A stretch of 64,000 nt of DNA from CAZCPB01 sp044223975 (lineage in GTDB: Bacteria; Planctomycetota; Phycisphaerae; Phycisphaerales; UBA1924), in assembly GCA_044223975.1 (NCBI GenBank), contig JBGALI010000019.1, forward strand, positions 46,313-110,312. Reading direction: 5' to 3'. A program made the translations under genes and the position numbers. Below the pieces are notes generated by a model. That model made no database searches, had not been told where the DNA came from, and was given only the letters and a program-made list of their open reading frames with translations. This document shows, in pieces, positions 57,648-64,000 of the stretch (the first letter of the stretch is position 1; each line of letters opens with the position of its first letter).

Positions 57648-60146
57648 CTACGCGTGACTCGACCGCTTCCAGTCCGGCCCGTACCGCCGCCGCGCGTACG
57701 CGTCGTAGAGCATCGTCCGCTTGAACGCCTCGATCAGGCGGTACGCGCGGCTGTTCTTGATGCGCGCCAGGCGCGCCACCGGGTCCTCGGCGGGCTCGAT
57801 CAGGCGCCAGTCGGCGCCGAACCGCAATCGCGCAAACGCCCGGTACGGCACCGAACGCTTGGCCGTCTGGACCAGCCTGTACGTGCGCGAGCCCTCGATA
57901 CGCATCAGCTCCTCGAACACGCCCGAGTGCGCCGGAGACGGGATCGGCACCGACGCGGGCCGGGCCTCGATCGACGATGCCGCGGCGGGCTGCGGCGCGG
58001 CTCGCGCCCGCTCGCGCTCCGCCCACAGCCAGTCGCACAGCTCGCTCACCCGGATGAACTCAACGGCGCGGTCGGCGCTCTCGTGCCCGAACCCGGCGCC
58101 CAGCACCGTCCGCGGCCGGCGCTCCGCCAGGTCGATCGCCCGCCGCAGCGACGCCGCAACCCCGTCGCCCATGGCGTCGAGCGTGAACGAGCCGCGGATC
58201 CGCTCCATCGCCGCCCGCCCCAGCCGCTCCCGCCGCTCCGGGTCGCGCAGGAGCGCGCCCAGCTCGTCCGCGTAGCGGGCCGCCTCGCCCTCCACGCCGC
58301 CCGACCGCTCGATCAGCACACCCTCGTCCTTGCCGCACACCTCGGCCTGACCGCCCACGTTGGCACCCACGAACGCGACCCCCGCGGCCATCGCCTCGAA
58401 CAGGACCAGCGCGATCCCCTCCCACAGCGAGGGCAGGAAGAAGATGTCCGCCGCGCCCATCAGCTCGCGCACCCGCGCCGACGACGCCTCGCCCAGCAGG
58501 CGCACGCACTCTCCCAGGTGGTTGTCGCGCACGAACTTCTCGAGGTACGCGCGGTCCTCGCCGTCGCCGGCGATCACCGCCAGGAACTTCTCGCCGCGGG
58601 CCGACAGCTCCTTGAACGTCGCGCCCAGCACGCGCGGCTGCTTCTGCGCCGTCAGCCGCCCGGCAAAGAGCACCAGCGGCACGTCGTCTGCCACGCCCAG
58701 CTCGGCGCGGACGCGGGCCCGCAGCTCCGGGTCGGGCTTCCACTGCTCGGGGTCGACGTTGATGTAGCGCACGTCGACCCGCTCCCCGTCCGCGCCGCGC
58801 TCGACCATCCAGCGCTTGAGGTGCTCGCTGGTCACCATCGTCAGGTCCAGCTGCTCGTGGGCGCCCACGGAGTACCGCGCGTACCCGCCGTTCTTCCAGT
58901 ACCCCTCCTCCATGTGCACGTAGTCGACGTACGCGGGCCCCGGGCAGACCGAGCGCAGGTACGGCAGGGCCATGTAGCCAAGCTCGCTGTTGCTCACCAT
59001 CACCACGTCGGGCCGGCGCGACTCGATCAGGTGGCGGACAAACAGCGGGTGATCGACCGGCCGCAGGAAATGGTGCAGCAGGAAGATGTCCGGCGTGCGG
59101 GCGCTGAACTCAGGCAGCCACGTGTGCGCCGCGCGCACGGTGCACGCGATCGTCACCTCCCAGCCCAGCCGCCCGAGCTGGTCGAGCAGGTCGAGGTTGA
59201 ACTTGTCCGCCCCGCCCATGCGCAGCCAGGGCGCGACGATCAGAAGGCGCGGGCGCAGCTTGCCCAGCGGCGCCGCGGCGGGCAGCTCCCGCGCCACCTG
59301 CTCGAACGCTGTGTGCCACCTCGTGGCGATCTGCGGGAACGCCTTCTTTCCCGAGTACAGCTCCGGGTACTTGGCCTTGAGCCCGTCGTGGAACGCCTTC
59401 TGCCGGTCGGCCCCGTCCCAGTCGGCCCAGTGCTCGCCGTGGTCGTTGCGGCGCCGGTACCAGGCGAGGAACTCGGGCATCGTCGCGCCCCAGTGCCCGC
59501 GGTCGGCGGCGCGCACGAAGAACTCCCAATCCTCCATCCCGCCCCGGATCGATTCGTCGTACCCCCCCACCGCCGCGTGCGCGCTCCTGCGCACCATCAC
59601 CGTGTGCGACCCGACCGGGCACTCGTTCAGGAACATCTGCGGCGTGTGAAAGCCGTGCGTCCACAGGTAGCTCTGCGCCCCGAACCCCACCTCGTACGTG
59701 TGCACGAACGCGTACTCGGGGTGGCGCAGCAGGAACCAGAAGCACTTCTCGACCGTCGTCGGCTCGATGAGATCGTCGGCGTCGAGCTGGTACACGTACT
59801 CGGTGCGGGCCGCCGCAAAGCCCGCGTTGCGGGCCGCGCCCGGGCCGGAATTCGCCGGCAGGTCGATCACCCGCACGCGCGGGTCGAGCGTGCGAAACTC
59901 GTCCAGCACCGCCAGCGAGACCGGGTCGGTCGACGCGTCGTTCACGATGATCCACTCGAACGCCTGCAGCGACTGGGCCATCACGCTCCGCGCCGTCTCC
60001 CGGAACCGCTCCCCCGCGTTGAAGAACGGCGTCAACACCGTGGCCAATGGCTCGGGTGCACGCTCCCCGGCCGGCGCGTAGTCAAACCGCGGGCGCCGCG
60101 GCCCGGCGGGAATGTCGGTGTAGTCTGGGCGGCGCGGGTCGATCAT
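57648..60146 (-). CDS. Bifunctional GT2-GT4 glycosyltransferase with C-terminal repeats
   Basis: A protein of 832 residues. Residues about 35-270 are a GT2 domain (TVLTPFFNAGERFRETARSV, DADD near residue 120, GGYDESIRGGMEDWEFFVRA). Residues about 305-690 are a GT4 domain (PRLLIVAPWLRMGGADKFNL, VLFAGRLTAQKQPRVLGA, EX7E in WEGIALVLFEAMAAG near residue 580). The tail holds two related repeats of about 35 residues, from IEGSRTYRLVQTAKRSV and IKNSRAYRLIEAFKRT, each ending R-R/L-F/Y-G-x-D-W. The ATG overlaps the methyltransferase stop by 4 bases. A single chain could make two successive linkages of the repeat unit exported by the adjacent ABC system. Confidence 0.9.
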   Translation of the reverse strand: MIDPRRPDYTDIPAGPRRPRFDYAPAGERAPEPLATVLTPFFNAGERFRETARSVMAQSLQAFEWIIVNDASTDPVSLAVLDEFRTLDPRVRVIDLPANSGPGAARNAGFAAARTEYVYQLDADDLIEPTTVEKCFWFLLRHPEYAFVHTYEVGFGAQSYLWTHGFHTPQMFLNECPVGSHTVMVRRSAHAAVGGYDESIRGGMEDWEFFVRAADRGHWGATMPEFLAWYRRRNDHGEHWADWDGADRQKAFHDGLKAKYPELYSGKKAFPQIATRWHTAFEQVARELPAAAPLGKLRPRLLIVAPWLRMGGADKFNLDLLDQLGRLGWEVTIACTVRAAHTWLPEFSARTPDIFLLHHFLRPVDHPLFVRHLIESRRPDVVMVSNSELGYMALPYLRSVCPGPAYVDYVHMEEGYWKNGGYARYSVGAHEQLDLTMVTSEHLKRWMVERGADGERVDVRYINVDPEQWKPDPELRARVRAELGVADDVPLVLFAGRLTAQKQPRVLGATFKELSARGEKFLAVIAGDGEDRAYLEKFVRDNHLGECVRLLGEASSARVRELMGAADIFFLPSLWEGIALVLFEAMAAGVAFVGANVGGQAEVCGKDEGVLIERSGGVEGEAARYADELGALLRDPERRERLGRAAMERIRGSFTLDAMGDGVAASLRRAIDLAERRPRTVLGAGFGHESADRAVEFIRVSELCDWLWAERERARAAPQPAAASSIEARPASVPIPSPAHSGVFEELMRIEGSRTYRLVQTAKRSVPYRAFARLRFGADWRLIEPAEDPVARLARIKNSRAYRLIEAFKRTMLYDAYARRRYGPDWKRSSHA

Positions 60147-63073
60147 GGAGCGTTCCTGAGCCGCGGCAGGGACCGCCGGTCCGGCACGCCGACCCGGGCC
60201 GGCGTCTCCGGCACGGGCGGCGGCGGGGCCTCTCCGTTCCCCCCATCATTGCCCGCCGGCTTTGATTCGACGACCGCCGCCGCGGGGATCCCGCTCGCGC
60301 CGGGGTCGGCCGCCGGAACGCCAGGGGTCCGAGGACGCTCGCGCGCCACGAGGCACCGGTCCAGCTCGTCGTTCCGAGCCGTGAGTTCCGCGACCCGGCG
60401 CGCCGTCTCGCGCTGGAGGGCCTCGACCGATGCGAGCCGGGCCGCCAGTTCCGCAAGCCCGGCATCCCGCGCCCCGATCCCCTCGCGGAGCGCCGCCACG
60501 TCGCGCTCCAGCGCCGCGCGCGATCGATCCAGCTCGGTGTTCCTCTCGCGCAGGACCGTCGCCTCGCGCTGCCGCTCCTCGAGCGCGGCGGCCAGTGTGC
60601 GCCGCTGCCCGTCGAGCCAGTCCCGGCCCTCGGTCAGCTCCGCCGTCCACCGGCGGAGCTCGGTGATCGTCGCGTCGCGCTGCTTCACCTGATCGCTGAG
60701 CCAGTCCCTGGCCTCGGCGAGCTTGGCCGACCACTGGCGGAGCTCCTCGCGCCCGGACTCGACCGCCTTGATTCGCTCCCGCAATTCAGCCGCGGCGGCC
60801 TCGTGCCGGGCGGCGCTGCTCTCCAGCCACGCCCGCCCCTCGTCCTGCTGGGCGCACCACGCCCGCAGTTCGGCGATGGTCTTGGCGTGGCTGTCGGCGA
60901 TGCCGCGGTGCCGGTCCACCTCGAGCTCAAGCCAGCCGCGGGCATCGTCCAGACGCTGCGCCCAACGCCGCAAGTCGGACACGCTCTGGGTCTGTGATGC
61001 CACCCACACCTGCGCCGAGGGAGCCGGGCGGCGGCTGAGCATGTCGAGCGCGTACGCGCACCGCCCCGCCGCCTCGGCCACGATCGCCACCTCAGGCAGC
61101 CCGAAGTTGACCGGTCGCTCCGGGTCGCCGATCACGTTGAGCCACGGGCCCGAAAGCACGCGCTGCGCCTCGCGCACGCCCCGCACCCACGCCACCCGCG
61201 CCCCGTCCGCGTCCCCGTCGGCCGCGGCAATGGCGCCGGCCTGGAAAGCGGCGTCGACCGTCTTGCTCGCCAGCAGCGGGCTGAAGCGCGTGCAGTCCAT
61301 CGACGCGCAATCCTCGAACAGCCGACGCGCCCCCGCGCGATCGCCCAGGCACTCGGTCAGCAGCGCCGCGGCGTAGCGGTTGGAGATCCGCCACCGCCAC
61401 CCGTGCGGCGTGTCGTCCGCACGACCGTCAAACTCCCCCAGGGCCCGGAGCAGGTCGCCGATCGTCGCGGCGTCCGCCGCGCCGCGCCCGAACCGCTCGA
61501 GCTCCTGGTACGCCAGCACGCACAGCGCCGCGCCCACCCCGGGCGACCCGGCGCGGCCGGTAGCGATCACCTCGCGCGCCAGCCGCCGCAGCAGCGCCGG
61601 GCGCGTGGCACGCGAGCCGATCGAGACGATCGACCGCACCAGCCACGGGTTGTCGTAGTCGCGCCCGAACGAGGTGAGGTGGTAGCCCGCCTCGCGCGGC
61701 GCATCCGCGTACGCCGATTCGCGGTACCCGCCTTTGTCGGCGCCGATCGGGCTTTTCATCGCGACCGCCAGCCACCACTCCGCCGGAGGCGGGTTCTTCA
61801 GATCGTGCGACGGCGGCGCCCCGTCCGGCGCTGCGTCCTCGGCGAACGTCACGTCGATGATCGCCCGGCGTGCGCCCGTGAGCTTCATTCCGCCGCCGGC
61901 GGTCTGTGCCGCGGCACGCTCCAGCAGGAACCGGGCGCTTACCTCCGATCCCAGCCGGTCCCACGTGTACACGTGCAGGTGGTGCGGGTTGGGGTCCTTG
62001 CCGCTCTCGTCGGTCCAGTCGCACGGGACGCTCACGATCAGCCGCCCGCCGGGCGTCAGCACGCGCTCAAACTCCGCGAGCAGAGCCGCCGGGTCGGGCA
62101 CGTGCTCGAGCGTCTCGAAGCACGCGACCAGGTCCACGCTGCGGTCGGGCAGAAAGGAAAGATCAGGGAGCGTCGCCTCCCGGAACTCAACCGTGCCGGG
62201 CGCCGCCGCATCGTCCGCGTAGCACGCCCTCGCGTACGCGACCGCCCCGGGATCGCTGTCGACGCCGATGACCCGCGCTGCGCCGGTGCCGCGCGCCAGG
62301 ATGCACGACCCGTACCCCATCCCGCACGCCGCGTCGAGAACAACGTCGCCGGGGCGCACGAACGGGATCGCGTACCCGTAGCGAGCGATGCGCGCGTCGG
62401 ACCGACGCCCGTGCTCGCTGAGCGCATCGGAGGGTCCGCTCTCTCCGGCGACGGTGGGCTTGGGCACGAGCGATCCTGCCGCCGCTGGCCGCCGCTCGAA
62501 CATCAGCGTGATCTGCCAGCCCTCACGGTCGAGCGCGTTGTACGGCACCACCCTGTTCGACGCGGGATGCTTGCGAAGTCCCGCCGCGATGAACCGGCCC
62601 TCCCACCACTCGCGGGGACGGACGGTCAAGTGCCACATCTTGTCCCGATCGGGTTCGGTCGAGACACGCACGAAGAGCGTCCCCCGCGCCACCCGCGCCA
62701 TCTCCGCGATCGCACGGTCCACGTCGGCCTCGGTCAGGTGCTCGAGCACATCGGTCGAAACCACCGTCTCGAACGAGTTGTCGTCAAACGGCAGCGCGAC
62801 CGCCGAGCCCTCAACAAAGCGCCCCGGGGCGCCGGCGTTGCCGTGCGCCACGCACGCCGCCGCCACGTCCGCCCCCAACGCGTCCACGCCCCGAGCGAGA
62901 AGCGTGCGGACCAGGAGGCCCATCCCACACCCGACATCGAGCACGCGTCCCGGACCGCACACGGTCAGGATCTGGTCCGTCAGCGCCCGAGCATCGCCAA
63001 AGGAATGGCTCCCCCAGCGGTCGGGACGGGACCAGTACTGCTCGTAAAGCGATCGGTAATCAGTCGCTGACAA
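60143..63073 (-). CDS. Tandem SAM-methyltransferase protein with long coiled coil
   Basis: A protein of 976 residues. The first class I methyltransferase has RVLDVGCGMGLLVRTL near residue 45 and the second VVLDAACGMGYGSCILARG near residue 243. A helical region follows to about 690, then a coiled coil to about 905 with at least four copies of L-R-x-W-x(3)-L/Q-x(3)-R-x-W-L (for example LRQWSAKLAEARDWL, LRRWTAELTEGRDWL). The tail is Pro/Gly-rich. Methyltransferase plus coiled coil beside a Wzt-like ATPase resembles the WbdD chain terminator/ruler, although no kinase is present. The start is TTG 63073, overlapping the ATPase gene by 14 bases. Confidence 0.85.
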   Translation of the reverse strand: MSATDYRSLYEQYWSRPDRWGSHSFGDARALTDQILTVCGPGRVLDVGCGMGLLVRTLLARGVDALGADVAAACVAHGNAGAPGRFVEGSAVALPFDDNSFETVVSTDVLEHLTEADVDRAIAEMARVARGTLFVRVSTEPDRDKMWHLTVRPREWWEGRFIAAGLRKHPASNRVVPYNALDREGWQITLMFERRPAAAGSLVPKPTVAGESGPSDALSEHGRRSDARIARYGYAIPFVRPGDVVLDAACGMGYGSCILARGTGAARVIGVDSDPGAVAYARACYADDAAAPGTVEFREATLPDLSFLPDRSVDLVACFETLEHVPDPAALLAEFERVLTPGGRLIVSVPCDWTDESGKDPNPHHLHVYTWDRLGSEVSARFLLERAAAQTAGGGMKLTGARRAIIDVTFAEDAAPDGAPPSHDLKNPPPAEWWLAVAMKSPIGADKGGYRESAYADAPREAGYHLTSFGRDYDNPWLVRSIVSIGSRATRPALLRRLAREVIATGRAGSPGVGAALCVLAYQELERFGRGAADAATIGDLLRALGEFDGRADDTPHGWRWRISNRYAAALLTECLGDRAGARRLFEDCASMDCTRFSPLLASKTVDAAFQAGAIAAADGDADGARVAWVRGVREAQRVLSGPWLNVIGDPERPVNFGLPEVAIVAEAAGRCAYALDMLSRRPAPSAQVWVASQTQSVSDLRRWAQRLDDARGWLELEVDRHRGIADSHAKTIAELRAWCAQQDEGRAWLESSAARHEAAAAELRERIKAVESGREELRQWSAKLAEARDWLSDQVKQRDATITELRRWTAELTEGRDWLDGQRRTLAAALEERQREATVLRERNTELDRSRAALERDVAALREGIGARDAGLAELAARLASVEALQRETARRVAELTARNDELDRCLVARERPRTPGVPAADPGASGIPAAAVVESKPAGNDGGNGEAPPPPVPETPARVGVPDRRSLPRLRNAP

Positions 63074-64000
63074 CTGCCTTCATCCCCAGGTCGCACATGC
63101 CGCCGAAGAAGTACTCACGCTGATCGATGAGCACCTGGAAAAACGCGGCTTCGTCGCGCCAGTGAAGGATACGCTGGTCCTGGTAGTAGCGGTCGTTCTC
63201 CTCGGACACCGCCGCCTGCACCTCATAGAAATTGCCCCCCAGCACGCAGCGGCACTCAAACTCGGCCGTGTGCTGTCCTGGTCCGAAAACCCGCTCCCAC
63301 GTGACCGCGCCCTTGGTTCTCCCGGCCCAGATCGCGATGTCTTGGTTCAGCGTGCCCCACGAGTACACCTTGACCCCTTCCTTGCTCCGCACGCGGAGGG
63401 CGACATTCAGCCGGTCCATCTCGCGCCGGACTCGGAACCCGACGCGGAACCGCATGAGGTCGCCGGGGTGGAACACCGAGCAGGACTCGCCCGCCCCGTC
63501 GAGGATCTCGACCGTCGTGATCTCGGCGTCAAGGTCGCCGAAGCTCAGGCGGTCGATGTCGCCGGCGCTCGGCGCCCCGGGAACGGGGGCCGGATCCGCC
63601 GGCGCGGCCGGGGCACTCGCCTTCTTCGTCGCCTCCTGCGCCAGGCGCGCATCCAGCCACCGCCGCTCCTCGGCGTGCAGCAGCCGCCGGTAATCGAGCA
63701 ACACCTCGCCCGGGTCGCCGATCGCCCGCACCGTCCCGTGATGCAGCAGCACGGCGCGGCTGGTCAGCGTGCGGACCGTCTCCTGCGCGTGCGACACGAA
63801 CAGAAGCGTCACGCCGCGCTCGCGCAGCTCCGCCAGCCGCTGGTAGCACCGCTTCTGGAACAGGTTGTCCCCCACCGCCAGCGCCTCGTCGACGATCAAG
63901 AGCTCCGGCTGCGCCTGCACCTGCACGCTGAACGCCAGACGCACCATCATGCCCGAGCTGTACGTCTTCACCGGCTGGTCGAGAAACTCACCGATATCCG
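63060..64000 (-). CDS. Wzt-like polysaccharide ABC transporter ATPase (N-terminus cut by window edge)
   Basis: The gene runs off the right edge; about 313 C-terminal codons are visible. The ATPase part shows TYSSGMMVRLAFSV (signature motif region), ELLIVDEALAVGD (Walker B) and LLFVSHAQETV (H-loop). After an Ala/Pro-rich linker comes a C-terminal beta-sandwich of about 150 residues (MRFRVGFRVRREMDRLNVAL, FECRCVLGGNFYEVQAAVSE), as in Wzt proteins that bind the modified end of the polysaccharide before export. The permease (Wzm) should lie just outside the window. It is first in the visible part of a minus-strand operon with the methyltransferase, GT2-GT4 and GT-C genes. Confidence 0.9.
   Translation of the reverse strand, partial: DIGEFLDQPVKTYSSGMMVRLAFSVQVQAQPELLIVDEALAVGDNLFQKRCYQRLAELRERGVTLLFVSHAQETVRTLTSRAVLLHHGTVRAIGDPGEVLLDYRRLLHAEERRWLDARLAQEATKKASAPAAPADPAPVPGAPSAGDIDRLSFGDLDAEITTVEILDGAGESCSVFHPGDLMRFRVGFRVRREMDRLNVALRVRSKEGVKVYSWGTLNQDIAIWAGRTKGAVTWERVFGPGQHTAEFECRCVLGGNFYEVQAAVSEENDRYYQDQRILHWRDEAAFFQVLIDQREYFFGGMCDLGMKAVVSD

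Noticed and set aside
57498..60692. Open frame of over 1000 codons on the + strand opposite the GT2-GT4 and methyltransferase genes
   Set aside because: It is antisense to genes with clear domains and has the Arg/Pro/His-rich composition typical of shadow frames in high-GC DNA.

Overview
The window is high-GC DNA from a free-living bacterium, most likely a planctomycete of the class Phycisphaerae. The evidence is indirect but consistent. Three exported proteins end in a double EF-hand module that finishes F-x-x-GC (GC-type dockerin), and two others carry PEP-CTERM-like sorting tails. There is also a HYExAFE protein, several membrane proteins with a zinc ribbon, and many genes without a Shine-Dalgarno sequence. 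No rRNA, tRNA, CRISPR array, transposase or phage gene was found.

Positions 732-16343 hold a Wzx/Wzy-type exopolysaccharide locus, all on the + strand. In order it has a GT2-SDR fusion, a WcaF-like acetyltransferase, two coupled GT4 glycosyltransferases, a WaaE-like GT2, a third GT4 paralogue, a phosphotransferase-methyltransferase fusion, a flippase, an SGNH/MBOAT O-acylation pair and a polytopic Wzy-like protein. Two tandem paralogous exported proteins of unknown family (16554-20775) follow, then a secreted beta-helix protein bracketed by a 45-bp inverted repeat (20777-22681).

Positions 22683-36755 are mostly housekeeping and small envelope genes: DUF4126, a TraB/ChaN-like protein, 3-hydroxyacyl-CoA dehydrogenase, a TPR protein, RecX, lipoproteins, rhodanese, a PEP-CTERM protein, TypA/BipA, a Dus-family tRNA-dihydrouridine synthase, a BshB1-like deacetylase and a GDP-mannose 3,5-epimerase-like enzyme. 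Positions 36860-50704 hold a SpoIIE-type phosphatase, a WcaI-like GT4, a cysteine desulfurase, a lipase-like hydrolase, a secreted metalloprotease, a secreted endonuclease I, GDP-mannose 4,6-dehydratase and zinc-ribbon membrane proteins. DnaE (50714-55048) follows.

From 64000 back to 56255 runs a second polysaccharide operon on the minus strand. It encodes a Wzt-like ABC ATPase with a C-terminal sugar-binding-type domain, a double methyltransferase with a long coiled coil, a GT2-GT4 fusion and a GT-C-type membrane protein. This suggests an ABC-transporter-exported polysaccharide whose chain end is modified and measured.

The most unusual signal is a set of short palindromic repeat insertions carried in frame inside conserved genes: three in dnaE and one in dus. 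They are built from tandem octamers (GTGACGGA or GAGCGACG type) or heptamers (ATGTCGG), mostly arranged as inverted arms. The octamer elements leave the same peptide signature (S-L-R-H/R-S-V-T/A-P/A-S-L) in both genes.
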